Positions 1 to 12,586 of a stretch of 64,000 nt of DNA are shown in pieces. A program made the position numbers and the translations under genes. Location: contig JAUPFP010000036.1 of NCBI GenBank assembly GCA_036925085.1, forward strand, positions 1,736,001 to 1,800,000. The letters are read 5' to 3'. The notes beneath the pieces are model-generated. The model saw nothing but the letters and a program-made list of their open reading frames with translations. It had not been told where the DNA came from and made no database searches. The DNA is from Brachycybe producta (Eukaryota; Arthropoda; Diplopoda; Playtdesmida; Andrognathidae). Within the stretch, counting starts at the first letter, position 1. Every line of letters starts with the position of its first letter.

Positions 1-815
1 ATAATTAAGATTAAAAGGAGAAAAGGAACAAACAAGAAAGCAACCAAAAAAAAAATTTTATACTTAAAATTTGTTTCTTTTTCATTGACAAAAGTTATAT
101 TTGGCTTTTTAAAAATTGGAATGATTAAGTAAAAAAAAAGTTTAAAAAAAAACAACAAGAACCGCACACACACAAATAAAAATTTGCTAGTTTAGATTGT
201 AGAATTTAGAATTTGTTTCCTCTAGAAAATGTTACAAAGAAAGAGGATAGGAGGACTTTGAAGCATGCGACAAATGAGACATTTTTGCCAGAAATAAAAA
301 GGGATGCCGAAATAAATGGCTGTTCGGATTGCTCCTTCTTTCTTAGATTTTTGCTTTGCTTTAGCTTTTTAAGCCAAAATTCAACAACTAGATACTATTT
401 GTAGTAGAAAAATCAGACATGGGTTTCTTTCAGTAAAAATTAATTGAGTCGAGAATAAATAAGTGCGAAAAAGTCAAAAATAAAATAAATTACTCAAAAA
501 AAAAACTAAGAACACGTTTTTGTTGAAAATACTATTTCTTTTTTCAGAATGTATGTGCCTTTCGTAAAATTTACAACACTGTGCAAAAATTAGTTATTTT
601 TTTAAAAAAATATTTAATTTAAGTTTATTAAATAATAATTTTAAAAATAAATCATTCAGACAATTAATTTGAAGAAGACAAGAAGGCCTGTGCCAGAGAG
701 GCGACAGTCCAATTGCAGCATGTGAATGAATGCATTGTCAAAATCAACTTCTATCACCCAATATTACAATTCCCCATGCATATACTGTATATAAGATGGA
801 GTTGAATGGTAGACA
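1..815. other. AT-rich non-coding stretch
   Basis: Dense A and T homopolymers with short unrelated frames in all phases. I see no gene, tandem array or paired terminal repeat here. Confidence 0.6.
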
Positions 816-824
816 GCAAAAGTG

Positions 825-1031
825 ACAGGCATTTTAGAAATCGGGAAGAACATAAGTTGGCTCCTCCCTTTTTATGACGACTGGCAACTTCTAATTGGTT
901 GGTTATGAAATCTGACGTCACATGCTCCGCCCTTTTCAACGTTGAACCACACAACAAACCAATTAGAAGTTGCCGGTCGTCATAAAAAGGGCGGAGCCAA
1001 CTTATGTTCTTCCCGATTTCTAAATGCCTGT
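825..1031. mobile_element. Family A foldback MITE, copy 1 (Mutator-like)
   Basis: A 207-bp near-palindrome that begins ACAGGCATTTTAGAAATCGG and ends in the reverse complement. It is flanked by 9-bp direct repeats, GCAAAAGTG (816-824) and GTAAAAGTG (1032-1040), with one mismatch. Nine-base duplications and arms that run almost the whole length fit non-autonomous Mutator-like elements; no transposase is present. The centre holds TGACGTCA (913-920) followed by CATGCTCCGCCC. The left-arm GC box is mutated (CTCCTCCC), while the right arm keeps GGGCGGAGCC. The other copies are at 21345 and 30422. The superfamily is inferred only from TSD length and structure. Confidence 0.87.
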
Positions 1032-1040
1032 GTAAAAGTG

Positions 1041-2500
1041 CGCCAATTGAAAGAATTTCCAGGCCGATAACATAAAGAGTCCATTCTGTCTAAAATCCTC
1101 TGCAAAGAGGGATACATTTAAATATATAGATAAATAATTGACTCACTAATCAAAATTGTAAAACAATTACTTTTAAAAGTTTAAAAATGCATATTATTCA
1201 AATTGCATTTGTGGAAAAATTCTGACATTTAAATCATAACTATTTTATGTAAATTATATAAGCTACTACAATATATTTTGTGCATACATAAATCAAATTA
1301 CTTATTATTACTATTCCTTTTATCATTAGTTAATTAATTATTGACATGTAGTTATTACTAATGCTATAAATTCATTTTTTATTAATTCTTCATTTTTTGT
1401 AATTTTATAATTTTACAATTGTATTTATGAGCCAATTTAGACTAATGATGATGATCACTTGGAGTTAGTTGAAATATTTAACTATTATTCAAAAAAGAAA
1501 TTTAAACTTGTGGTTAGATTTTGTGTTTTTTTTTGTCTTCCTGATTAAGCTGGAATTATTATTACTATATAAAAAAAGCAAACAAGAATCATCAAAATTA
1601 ATAAAAGGAATTTGACCATCAAATGACCACATACTCATTCCGAATTGCATCAATGTGATATTAAAGACATTTTATTTGTAGAAATAATAACTTAATAATT
1701 CTAACCAACAATTTAAAAAATACCATCTATGTCTCGACAAAATAGTAATTAAAATTTACAACAAAAATAAAAAGAATCCAATTAATTAATATTTTTAATT
1801 TGTCTTCTAAAATTTTTACTGTCTTGTAAAATGACTAACCAAGGAAGTATATTTTTGCATAGAGTGGATGACGTCACTTGAGAGGTATATTACATTAGCT
1901 ATATCTATAGAATCCCATTGAAATTTTTTTTAAAAAGTCGTCGTTTTTGCAGCCATTTTTTGTTAACAAATAATGTACTCTCAGATAACACTTAATTACA
2001 CTCATCTTAACAAAATACCAATTTCTCTATTAGTTATGTGGGTTGGGCTTTTCCCTTTTTAAATAAATGTATGTACTGTATATACCCAACCCTTGGCTAC
2101 GTCTAGTCTAGATGCCAGTCTACTCTTTAAATTTGAGGTGGCCCCTCTCTTATATACCAACCACCACTCCCTTATATATTATTATTCCTCATCCCTTTTT
2201 CACTTTTTACCCCATTCAAATCCTTTATTCCCTTAGACGGCAAAAAAAACCCTTTCACACGTGAGAGAGAGAGAGAAAAAAAGGGTACAATTTTTGCATA
2301 TTCCAATAATATATAAGCCAACAATAAGTAAAATTTTCTACGCATGGCTTTTTATATCAACTTGATAGACTTTTCAAAAAATTCAGTTATAAATGCAAAT
2401 ATTTAATGTTGTATAAAAATAGAATTGACGCACATTAAGAAGTATATGACATTTGCTTGATAACAAGAGAATTAAAATGGCAAAAATAAACTTCTTGCTC
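1041..2500. other. AT-rich non-coding stretch
   Basis: Apart from a CRE palindrome at 1869-1876 and a short GA run near 2264-2275, this is unstructured AT-rich sequence with no supportable gene. Confidence 0.55.
1869..1876. promoter_or_regulatory. Full CRE palindrome (TGACGTCA)
   Basis: Exact 8-bp CREB/ATF consensus. Its context, ATGACGTCACTTG, is shared with the site at 11606, which suggests common repeat ancestry or a constrained motif. Function is not shown. Confidence 0.35.
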
Positions 2501-2579
2501 AAATTCTCATTAATTATCAACTTTTTGCACACATGGTTTTCAGTAGACATATTTTATATATAAAAAAAATTGAGACTCA

Positions 2580-2745
2580 ACCCACGAAACGTTTGAGTCA
2601 GCACACAAAAGCCCATGATGCTCACAAGCGGTCACCAGGCCCACACACAAAAAAAAACCTCACAAGCCCCCAACACCAGGATAATGAGGAGGCACAAAAA
2701 GTCCACCCGAGACCCATGGAAGGCCACAAAAACCTATGAGCTAAT
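2580..2745. repeat. Degenerate CCCACA/GGCCCA-rich low-complexity tract
   Basis: C-rich on the plus strand, with repeated cores such as GCCCACA, GGCCCAC and CCATGG. It resembles the longer tract at 10530-10860. The open frame through it is probably compositional. Confidence 0.5.
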
Positions 2746-2749
2746 TTTT

Positions 2750-4043
2750 ACATTTATTTCAACTCATTTATACCAGCAATGAGCTAAAAAAGCCATGTAT
2801 GTAAGCAGGAAGGAAAAACCGAACTAAAACCTAAAACCGAACTATATTGCAGGAAGAAAATTCCATAATCTACAAGTTTGGAAAGAAAGACCACAAAAAT
2901 ATGCATCACTTCTACCTGTTATTTTTTTTTTTTCAATTTTCAAAAATATTACTAGCATAGGACTAACCAACACAGCCCATTGACTTATGTGCTTTGTCCT
3001 AGGCTTTATGTAGAACTCTGCAAATTTTCAGCAACTTTACTTCATTTTGTTATAAAGCCAAAAAATAAAAAAAACACCGCAAAAATGTCAAAAGTTAAAA
3101 CTAAGTATTGCAACATTTTACAATTTTTCGTATTTTTTTTTTTTATTATTTGTTTGAAGATATTAAAAGCTTTTCTTGCTACAGGTGCAAGAAAAATTAG
3201 AAAAAAAGGGGGAAGAAGAAAAAAAAAAACAAGGTTTTTTGCCAGAAGCATTAGAAAATTCTATTTTTGGGGCTTCAAAACTTTCAAAATGTTCAACATT
3301 TAGAAGCAAAAATGCACATGGAAACGATAGAATCACAAACAAGAAAACAAGACAAAAAAAATATTTGTCAAAAAAAAAAAAAAGACATTTCATTAGAAAT
3401 GAAATATATAAAAAGACTTTTTGGTTTGTAACCATAACGGTTGTGGAAGTTTTTTTTTGTTGTTGGCAAAGTAAAAAGACAATTTTAAGGACCTTGCGTA
3501 TATCCTATTTTAAAACCAATTGAATCGTGAACATTTGTGAGTTAAAAAGACAAAAATGTGCCACAATTGTACAAAAGCAAGTTTCAAAATAAAACTTTAG
3601 ATATGCCAACAAATAAATTAGCATTGTATATATGGTTGTGTGTGTGTAGTAAATGTCAACTGCATGGAAAAACTTTTTTTAAAAAAAAGAGACAAGAGTA
3701 AAAACATCTATGAAATAAACATACTCCATGTTTACATTTACAATGTATAATTGTAAATGTCATAGGTAAAAAAACATGCTTAAAACTTTTGGCATTTCCT
3801 GAAATACCAGGTCCTTATAGACGAACCAAATGCCCTAATGGCAACATGTGACTCTTAATATATTTCATGTTTCTAATGGACAAGAGAAAGAAAAAGCAAC
3901 TTCCAAAGTTGTGTTTACTAAAATTGAGAAATGGACCCTATCTGTGTGTATGTGACATGTTTTTTTATTTTGAAATCCTTCACTAAAAGACATCAAAAAT
4001 TCACTATTTCTTGGCTGTAACTCAAATTTCTCATAAGTATTGC
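2750..4043. other. Homopolymer-rich non-coding stretch
   Basis: Long runs of A and T, especially 3050-3420, produce overlapping lysine- and phenylalanine-rich frames on both strands. These are compositional. I see no gene and only small hairpins. Confidence 0.55.
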
Positions 4044-4309
4044 TCGGATTTTTATGCAATATCAAGCAAATGTTTTACAGTCTGTGGCCCAAGGGCCAAT
4101 ACTGAAATAATCTCGTTTAGATCAGCCAACAATTATGGAGTTTTTTCAATCAAAAACACTGGTTAGAGGCTAGAACTCTTAATTGACAACTGATAGTAAA
4201 CGGACATTAGCCTCTAAAGAATAATTGCAGTTGCTTTAATGATGATGTTGACTTACTTCACATTTGGCACTTGGGCTACAAATTGAGAAACATTTGCCTG
4301 ATATATTGC
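4044..4309. mobile_element. Family E foldback element, copy 1
   Basis: The left end reads TCGGATTTTTATGCAATATC and continues through ATCAAGCAAATGTTT and TGTGGCCCAAG. The right arm carries the inverted GGCACTTGGGCTACAAATTG and ends in a decayed ATATTGC. An inner inverted pair (GGTTAGAGGCTAGA versus TAGCCTCTAA) gives a second stem. Copies at 37402, 44251 and 47717 have the same architecture. No TSD could be fixed, so the class is open. Confidence 0.75.
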
Positions 4310-4311
4310 GA

Positions 4312-4385
4312 CCCTTCTAGTTTCTAAAACAAATTCAAGTTTCTCTTCATTTTGCTTCTGAAAGACGAGAGTTCGAGATACAATT
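4312..4385. mobile_element. Family F arm, fragment a
   Basis: Single right arm beginning CCTTCTAGTTTCTAAAAC and continuing TTCAAGTTTCTCTTCATTTT. It abuts the family E copy ending at 4309. The opposite arm was not found, so it is probably truncated. Confidence 0.6.
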
Positions 4386-4838
4386 TACACTTTAAAATAA
4401 CCATAAACCAAACTTCTACTAGACAAACATATTTTAAATTTTAAACTATTTTCATAGTTACTATGTTTATAGCATAAATATCCTAGCAGTTTTGATCTTA
4501 TTCTCGTTGGCATTTCTGTATATTATTTACAAAATCACATGAAAATTCTGCATATGACATATATCTATGTAATGCCATGTACTAATAACATTCTAGACCT
4601 ATTATATACAGACAGTGTGTATATATAGTTCATAATATAGAAATCTTAAACCTAACAAAGCAAACAAGTAAAAATGTTCATAATGGAAGGCAACAAAAAC
4701 ACACGCCACATTTAACTAACTGTTTCAACATTTAATTATAGGCCTAATTTATGCTTCTTAGTATCTCTTGACCACGCGCTTGTAAATAATGGGATGTTAT
4801 GAGCCGATTCATAATAGTAATTTAAAATTTAAGACTAA

Positions 4839-4860
4839 CCTCCTCCTCCTCCTCCTCCTC
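4839..4860 (+). repeat. (CCT)7 microsatellite
   Basis: Uninterrupted CCT units just upstream of the Helitron end at 4891. Confidence 0.9.
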
Positions 4861-4890
4861 GACCACCAAGTTGCATAATAATATAACATA

Positions 4891-5200
4891 CTAGTAAACC
4901 CGTCGTGCAACTTGCACGAAAAGAAAAAGGACTATAACAAGAGAGAATTGTATACTGATGCTACATGTATATTGTATATATATGCAAGGACTACTATAGA
5001 GAATAAAGCATTCCTTGCTATAAATATAGAAAATGCATATAGAAGGCGGCAAGAGTTTTAAGCATGACGTCTAACACTCACTATATGTAGTGTTTAGACG
5101 CCATAATGGTTCACCTATGTAACGCAAAATAAGCAATAACGCTAATAATTTTTTTTAATTAGGTATGTTCATTTTTTTAATGAAAACTAATGGACACTGG
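4891..5200 (-). mobile_element. Helitron-like element, copy 1 (minus strand)
   Basis: Read on the minus strand it ends in a stem GTGCAA-G-TTGCAC, then 11-12 bases, then CTAG followed by T. A terminal hairpin, CTRR and insertion before T are the Helitron 3' signature. Homology to the copy at 62992 continues for about 300 bp, including a second hairpin at about 5063-5103 (ATGACGTCTAA paired with TTTAGACGCCAT). No Rep/helicase is encoded, so it is non-autonomous. The 5' end (TC) is not located; the right boundary given here is where the similarity fades. Confidence 0.68.
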
Positions 5201-5499
5201 ACACTTTTGTGCCTATCAATATATTGGATGGATGCACAGGAGTATAAAGAATGTATAAAGAATAAAGAGAGCATTAGGCCAAAAACCAAGAAAGTAAATA
5301 TGGCACATAAAATTTCATCTTGGATCCTCTAAGCAGAGCTCAAACATAGAAAAACCTCTGTTTAAGAGTATTCAATAAAACACAAATTGAAACCCTGTTT
5401 TGAGGATTCATAAAGCCGAAGTGCAAGTGCCCATATTATCATTATATGGCTTACATGTTAAGATCGTTTTAAATTTTGAAGTATAAAGTTATAAACGAC

Positions 5500-5760
5500 T
5501 CTCAAACTCTTGTTTATTTAGGAACATAACTTAATAGAAACATGAAAGAGTTTAGAAACTAGAATGGTAACTCAATTACGTATTTTCATGTTGATTATCT
5601 TTTGAAATAACTTTTTTTTATGTCTGTTTGAAAATGAGCCAACTTTTTTGTCTTTAAAAATTTATTTTGAAAAATATCAACATGAAAATATCTATTAAGT
5701 GATTCAGCTACCATTCTAGTTTCTAACACACTTTCAATTTCTCCTTAGTGTTACTGTTCT
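5500..5760. mobile_element. Family F foldback element, copy b
   Basis: Left arm TTTAGAAACTAGAATGGTAA then CTCAATTACGTATTTTCATG. Right arm AACATGAAAATATC, then GCTACCATTCTAGTTTCTAA. The arms are inverted over more than 60 bp around an AT-rich centre. Outer similarity to other copies extends left to about 5440. Confidence 0.72.
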
Positions 5761-5769
5761 GTAACACAG

Positions 5770-6700
5770 GATAACTAACGTTTCAAATAAGCTAACACCA
5801 TCTTTCTTTATTAGTATTTTCACCTTTTTAATTTCTCAAACTTCCAAAAAAAAAACCGTTTTGTGTTTGCAAAATATAAAAAATCTGAGGAAAAAATGAG
5901 TCATGTTAAAAAAAATATAAACAAAAGGGGAAAATAAGTCCTATATTTTTAGGTTGAGAAGAATGTTTTAATAAAATAAACAAAAGAAAGGTTTATTTAT
6001 TACATTGGAACACATTTTCAACAATTTTTTTTTTAAGTTCAAGACAAAATAATAGCTTTTTATATACATTATTTGCTTTGTAGAAATCGATTTCAAGTCG
6101 TTTTTGTCAAAACATAAGATGATTTCTTTTTCTTGTACTTTTTTAAAAGCCAAAGAAGAGAAACAATTTTTTTTTTCTAGAATTTTTAGATTGTGACAAA
6201 TACCCATTTAATGCTTTAAATAACATAGAAAAATGTATTTATATATTAAAGTATATAAGATATATAAAGCATCACAATTTTTTGTTTGAAAGAAAATTCA
6301 AGTAATATAAGAATAATACCTTCCAGGGAACAAATACAAAAATGCAATCAAATCATATATTGGCGGCTCATAATATAAATAATATTTTTTTTTTTAAAAA
6401 AACTTATAAAATGCAAACATAATCTGAATTTTGTTATTATTTTATGACACCCATAAATGAACTTTTTAAAGCAAAAGAAAAATGTATAATATGCTTATAG
6501 TTAGCGGCAATGTTTAGTGAAATAATCAAATATGATAATACATAAATGGGAACAAAATTGTTAATGGACATAAGTTACAATTCTCCATAGTTTTGTTTAT
6601 CACCACCATTACCACCTACAAACATCACAAAAAAAAACCCTGAAATGTAAAAATATGCATATCAAAACCACCTAACCCCCCCCTCCCTTCTTTCCATTAT
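5770..6700. other. AT-rich non-coding stretch
   Basis: Poly-A/T tracts and short minus-strand frames only. Nothing else could be supported. Confidence 0.5.
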
Positions 6701-6719
6701 CATCACATCAAACCTATAC

Positions 6720-7054
6720 CACATATGGCCAAATTGAGGCTCGCGAGCCACATATGGCTGTCTCTCTTTGGTACCATCAATGTGGCTATGTAAAGGGTAG
6801 AATGATTTAAATCAATTAGTTTTTTTTCTCGTTAAAATTAATTATTTAAATCTAAATTAAATTTCTCTAAATTTTAGCGAGCGTTGCGAGCAAACAATTT
6901 TTTTTTTTTTTCAAATGCGAAAATGTGTCATTTCATTATTTTCTACTTTAAAGTTTTCTTGTGTAATTTTTAAAAAAAAATTAATCAAGTTCAATCAAGT
7001 TGAAAGTGTCACTTTTTAAGTGGCTCGTACTGACATAAATCGTGGCCACCCCTG
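6720..7054. mobile_element. hAT-like non-autonomous element
   Basis: The left end reads CACATATGGCCAAATTGAGG and continues GCTCGCGAGCCACATATGGC. The right end is GTGGCCACCCCTG, whose reverse complement CAGGGGTGGCCAC is a typical hAT terminus. The flanks ACCTATAC (6712-6719) and ATATATAC (7055-7062) match at 6 of 8 positions, consistent with a decayed 8-bp TSD. It is about 335 bp with no transposase. Confidence 0.68.
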
Positions 7055-7062
7055 ATATATAC

Positions 7063-8170
7063 AATCGTCATACATCTATTGCATGCCATTTTGATGGCAA
7101 GAAAACCATTTATTAGCATTTTTTCATTTAAATAATGGATTTCAGTGACTTGAGTGACTGACTAAAAGGGCCCCCTCCCCCTTCTCAATAAATATATTTA
7201 GGCAACCAAGACCTTCTCTTTCTTCAAATTTTCAAACTTCTGATTGTATATTGTTGCACATTCATACATTTGCATTAGATTATTATAAATACTTTTTTTT
7301 TGTTTTTCTACTTTCTAATATCATAAACTCAAGCATCAAATTTTGAAAAGAGAGAAATGAAAGGAAAAAAAAAATGCCACACACTCTCACTCTCATTCAA
7401 ACACATGTTAAATATATACATACATTAACATTGAAACATATAAATGTAATAACCCACGGGAACAAAAGAGTAATTTTAACCCATTTACGCTACATTAATT
7501 GCAAACTTGGTTGTTTGTGTTCCACCCAGTTACATGCTTTTTCAATTATTACTAATCACACCAAAAATTTGCTAAGCAACTCAATATGATATTATAATAT
7601 ATCATAGACTATATGTAAAATTTTCTGAATATATACATAGTATATATTATAAAGGAGAAATATTTGGTAGCAAATTGTGTATTTTTTTACTTTCTCTCTT
7701 TCTGAAGGTTCCAATGAATGACTGTTAATAATATATCTTTTTTAAATCATATGATGATGATACCTCTATATTATTATTATTATTATTATAGATGCATTAT
7801 ACGAATTTTTCATGCTGTGAAATATATAAAACACAACCCCCATTTTTGCAATGATATTAAAAGAAATGCATTTAGCTTTTATAATATATAGAAAAAACAT
7901 TTATTTATGAAATGACTTTATAAGAAGAGACATTTGCATTTTTGCGTCGTGTGTGACAGATCGATTGTGCCAACAAAACAAACACCACACACCAAAGTGA
8001 AAACACATCAGAGAGAAATAAAAATACAAAAGTCGAGAAAAGTGAAATTCATTAAGAGATTTTTTGTTTAAAACCGAAAAAAAAAATGTTAATTCGAATA
8101 AGATATGTAAGGAAATTATTTCACAAAACTATAATTAGGCACACAAAGAACACACACACATTCGTAAAAC
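7063..8170. other. AT-rich non-coding stretch
   Basis: Holds a short (TTA)n run at 7770-7790. I see no gene or TIR element. Confidence 0.5.
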
Positions 8171-8178
8171 GTCAACGA

Positions 8179-8212
8179 AATCTCCAAACGATTAATTAAT
8201 CGTTTGGAGATT
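8179..8212. repeat. Perfect 34-bp palindrome
   Basis: Arms AATCTCCAAACGATTAA and the exact complement meet with no spacer. No second copy was seen in the window. It could be a minimal foldback remnant or a cruciform-forming site. Confidence 0.95.
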
Positions 8213-8270
8213 ACTTTAGACGGTTCTCAACCATTTTACATTTCTAATTAGAAGAGATGTTTCTTAAATA

Positions 8271-8305
8271 TGTATGTGTGTATGTGTGTGTGTGTGGGGG
8301 GGGGG
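8271..8305 (+). repeat. (TG)n microsatellite with a terminal G10 run
   Basis: Interrupted TG repeat that runs straight into ten G residues (8296-8305). Confidence 0.9.
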
Positions 8306-8375
8306 TCCTTTACACAAAACTATTTAAGAAATATGAAGAGTAAAATTCAGTGTTGAAGCAAATTGCTTTATAAAG

Positions 8376-8660
8376 AAATTAATTACAATTACCTATTGCC
8401 ATCAGTGTAGCATTTGAATTACTTTCTAATTACAAATGAGATAACACAAATTGTGTCATCATCATCATCATCAAAATGCAAAAAACATTGGAAAACAATT
8501 ACAAAACTGAATGCACAAAATGACACTAAAACGCAGTTCAGTCTGTTTGACAATAATTAATTTTTGGGAACAAAAATTACAAGTAATTTGATATATAATT
8601 ACAAGGTAATTGCATTTTTAATTACAAAAAGTAATTCCTTGATTTATTTACTTTAGACAA
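8376..8660. repeat. AATTAC-rich cluster
   Basis: At least ten AATTAC/GTAATT hexamers in about 285 bp, plus a (TCA)n run at 8455-8473. A similar cluster surrounds the family E copy at 37290-37745, suggesting a dispersed low-complexity repeat. Confidence 0.55.
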
Positions 8661-8919
8661 ATTACTTCCCAACAATGGTAAAATTCATGCATTAGGTGAT
8701 TGGTGCACCTAGTTAAATATTGCATTGATAGGAGAATTGTATGCGAATCAATTGGGATGCATTACCCATAATGCACCTTTCCTAAGTTATTCAATACCAA
8801 CCCACTCCTAGCAAACATCTGCTGCTTCTAGTAGCACATACTGCAGAGTGTTCTCAAATGCACCCCGAGTTATTATTTTGCCCGTTCATCAGAATTACGC
8901 AAAAAGTGAATTTATAATT

Positions 8920-9115
8920 AAAAGTTTGCTAGAAACTAGAAAAGTAAAAGAATGACGTAAATATCATTGAAGATATCTTTTAACATAAATGTTTTATAAC
9001 AGTTAAGAAAACTTTTAAACAATAAAAAAAATATTGATGCATTTTCAAATCATCAAATTTTACATTTATTCAGTTATACTTCTAGTTTCTAATAAACTTC
9101 GAATTTCTTCCAGTG
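8920..9115. mobile_element. Family F foldback element, copy c
   Basis: Left arm GCTAGAAACTAGAAAAGTAA, right arm ATACTTCTAGTTTCTAATAA. It has diverged more than copies b and h but keeps the diagnostic AGAAACTAGAA/TTCTAGTTTCT ends. Confidence 0.62.
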
Positions 9116-9482
9116 ATGAGAATATAAATGTAGGCTTAAGATTTAAAGCCCCTTTTTGACCACACACAATGGAATGGATACAATATCATTTATAATGGAC
9201 CCTTCAGAGAGGCCACACACACCTTTTTAAATAAATAAAAAACTAGAGAGAACAAAATCATCTCGGGTCTTTTTTTAATATAATGTATACTGTATTTACA
9301 AAACATCAAATGATGTTGTTTAGGCACGAAATCAGTACAGATAACAAAATAAATTAATTCAACAAGGCAGCAAAATCATTTCTAGACATAAGATACAGGG
9401 ACATGATAATAACTGTTGGAATTCAGACAATTAAAAGAGTGGGAAAAAGACATTTGAGAGGACCACCACCACCTTTCCTTTA

Positions 9483-9483
<1 letters not shown>

Positions 9484-9539
<56 letters not shown>
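9484..9539 (+). repeat. (ATT)n microsatellite
   Basis: About 56 bp of uninterrupted ATT. It gives the poly-asparagine run in a minus-strand frame, which is not a gene. Confidence 0.95.
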
Positions 9540-9542
<3 letters not shown>

Positions 9543-9655
9543 AAACCGACAGTAAATACCTGAAATCAGTGCAAACTACTTTTAACATAAGACTTTAACT
9601 AGCTAATTTTGCGCCGGATGTAATTTGAATAAAACAGGCCACCTCTTAGCATTAG

Positions 9656-9885
9656 CATTCTAATTATTTTTCGCCTTTATTTCTGCGACCCTGAGCTTTG
9701 TGACAAATGCCCACTGACTATTACCATTTCAGTTACTTTGCGCCTTTATTTCTAAGCCTCAGCTTTGCGCCCCATGCAAAAAACAAAACAAAACTGGTGT
9801 CGTCTTTGTACTGCCATTCTAGTTATTTTGCGCATTCATTTACGCGAAACTCAGCTTTGTGCCTGAAGCAGGTCCCTCATTTGCT
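9656..9885 (+). repeat. Three degenerate tandem units
   Basis: Units start at 9656, 9725 and 9815. Each has CATT(C/T), then TTATTTTNCGC, an ATTTNTGCG-like step, and CTCAGCTTTG. Spacing is 69 and 90 bp because of indels. A partial unit precedes at about 9605 (TTTTGCGCCGGATG). Confidence 0.6.
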
Positions 9886-10529
9886 TTAACCTATTTAAGT
9901 TAGGTTATAGGTTAGGTTAGTTATAATAGGAATAATTTTAGATTTTAGGGTTTTAACAATTTTCACAAAGAAAAAAAAATAACTAGTTTTAGCTAGTTAA
10001 TTAAGTACTAGTATTTATTGATTCCAAATATTTACTGTAACAACATATAAATCAAAAACGGTTTTAAGTTTTTTAACCAACAAACAAAAATTTGAAAGAG
10101 GGAAGGGGGGGGGGGGAGAAAGTTGCTTTTAGTGCTTCTACATGTTATACATACAATTTCTCTAATAATTTTTAATGAGGTGGCAGCCATCTTATCAATG
10201 ACTTGTATCATAGAAAAAGAACAGCATGAAAACATAATAAAACTTTATAGAAAACTACTATTGTGGCTCCAAATAAACACAAACCAAAAAAAAAAAGTTT
10301 TAACTGATTGAATCCTAAACAGATAGAATTTTTTATACTCCATTACTCATTAGTTTTAAACAAGGACATATTCTTATGTTGTAGGACAACAGAAATAAAA
10401 TGTGTTCCTCCTACATATAAATTTGCAAAAGAAAAACACATTTGTGATCATTTCAAAATATCAACACTAGTTTGTTAAATTGCTTGTAGTGATCTCCATT
10501 TTGCAAAATATCAAATCTTCATCCATCAG

Positions 10530-10860
10530 GCCCATGGTTCTTGGATGGATTCTGAAGCCCACAAAGTTCATAAGGCCTACCATGCCCACCAACCTTACCA
10601 GGGCCCACCATGCAGCCCACCAAGCTTATTAGAATCAACGAAGCCCACAAAGTCCATTGGTTGAAAACTTTGCAAAAAACCAACCACAAGCTCATGTAGT
10701 TCACCAAGTCCACTAAGTCCTACCATGGTCCATGCGGCCCACAAAGGCCATGAGCTATATAATTTTGTAAAATCCAAGGAACCCCATGAGGACCACAAAG
10801 AAATCGAGTCTTATCAATACAATTTCCACCAAAACCAAGCTCCAGTCCACAGGCTTTATT
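10530..10860. repeat. GCCCACAAAG/GCCCACCA degenerate repeat tract
   Basis: Repeated but irregular cores such as AGCCCACAAAGT, TGCCCACCAA and GGCCCACCATGC make this far more GC-rich than its surroundings. It is similar to 2580-2745. It keeps minus-strand frames open (Trp/Gly-rich), which I read as compositional. Confidence 0.6.
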
Positions 10861-10869
10861 TATGTCTCA

Positions 10870-12470
10870 TCCCAATGCTTCAAAAATTCAAAATATAAAC
10901 AATTTTTATTTGTCTGTCTTTATAACATGCAACATTAAAGCATCAATAATTTTTGAGTTGAGAATTGCTACCAACAATTTTTTTTTTATTCAATTGATAT
11001 TCGTTGATTTTGCCGCTTGAGCTCTCAACCAAAGAGAGAAAAAAAGCCCAGCAAAATTCAATCTTATTTGGTGACTTCTACCCAACACGTTTGCTATACA
11101 TTTCACGGCTTAACAATTTCAATAGCCACCATCACCACAAACAAAAATACATAATACATTTATTTGCGTACAAAGCTAGAGACCACACATGTATCATTCA
11201 TGCATGGTAATGTAATGTAAATAAAATGTGCCAATCGCAAGAAAAGTAGTGCTTTTTCTATCTAAATATATAGCCACAGGTGAGCCACATTTACACCAAT
11301 ATAAATAAGGTAATTAGACTTGAGAGAGAGCTCAAATGATGCATCCCACTTACACATTACATGGTAAACACGGTGCATTATTTGTAGTCTTGGGTCCAAA
11401 TTCAATAAGAAAACATTGCCACTTAGAACTTGAACCCACTGAGCAGGTTTTTTTAAAAAAAAAAATTCCGATTAATTATATGAATTGATTTAAAACCACG
11501 CACAATTTTCCTACAAAAAATAGGTTTTTATCTCAATTTTATTCAAGTGAAAAACATTAACTGCACATTCTTATAAGTTTTTATTAATCAAATCGGATGT
11601 CGAAATGACGTCACTTGGAGTAACCAGAAAAGTTCTGATAACTTTCTGTTAAACCCTCGATAACAAAAATGTAATCGTTGAAGCTATGGAGTAATCGTAG
11701 AGTAACAGAATATGCTTTATGACTTTTTATGAATGTCAATTAACTATTATAATAAGCTAGAAATCAACACAAAATATGAAAAAAAAAAATCAGTTATTTA
11801 ATTAAAAAAAATCGAATTGTATCTGGTGATTTTTTGCCGATGTTTTTTTTTAAAAAATCAGAATCGGAATTACATCATCCGATTCGATTCGTTTCATAAA
11901 AAAAATGTATTCTTCAGTGACTTTTGGCAATCTTTAGTACAAACATAGAAAAAAAAGCTATGTTTGAAAATACCCGGGGTATAAAACAGGGTTTTTTTGC
12001 TTTTGTCTTTAAACCTTGATTCTCAAAAGTTTTGTGGTTTTTTTAAAAGGCAAAGGTTTCCCCTTCTTGAATGTGGGCCTCAAGTAGTTGGTAATGGCAA
12101 CCACAATTTCCTCAATCAATTTCAAACAACATCTATTCTACCTTTTGTGAACTAATTTATTTAAAGGGGAAAAATATTTTCATCAAGTTTATATTTTTTT
12201 TCTTTCAGTGCGTCCAACTGTGAAACCAAATAAAATCACCCAATTTCCCACGCCAACCGTCCCTTTTTTAAACAATTTTTATCCTATTCGACCATTTCAA
12301 CGCCATTCTTTTTTTTTTCCTCTCTTTTATTTAGTTTTCAGTAGAATTTTTAGTCCCTTTTTTATGTTCAATAGAAATTAAAGTGGGCGAGACAAGTCGG
12401 TTATAGAAAAAGAAGGAAAAAAAAAATTCCATCCTAACTACTCTCATTCATTCACAGGAGGAAAACACTA
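10870..12470. other. AT-rich non-coding stretch
   Basis: Apart from a CRE palindrome at 11606-11613 and a small 8-bp stem near 11943-11966, I see nothing that can be supported. Confidence 0.5.
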
Positions 12471-12474
12471 CAAG

Positions 12475-12489
12475 CAGCGCCCTCTTGTG
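12475..12489 (-). promoter_or_regulatory. CTCF-like core motif 1
   Basis: CAGCGCCCTCTTGTG; its complement CACAAGAGGGCGCTG follows the bilaterian CTCF core (CACNAGRGGGCGCT). This is a motif match only. Related sites are at 12615 and 13268. Confidence 0.4.
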
Positions 12490-12586
12490 AACACATACAC
12501 AACTTCACATCATCTCATTTTCAAATCAATAATTCAACCAAGATAAATAAACAGAGGTAACTCAACTAAGAGCTGCTCTTCCTATT

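Noticed and set aside
9890..9930. TTAGG/TTAGGTTA run resembling telomere repeat
   Set aside because: Only a few irregular units; no array.
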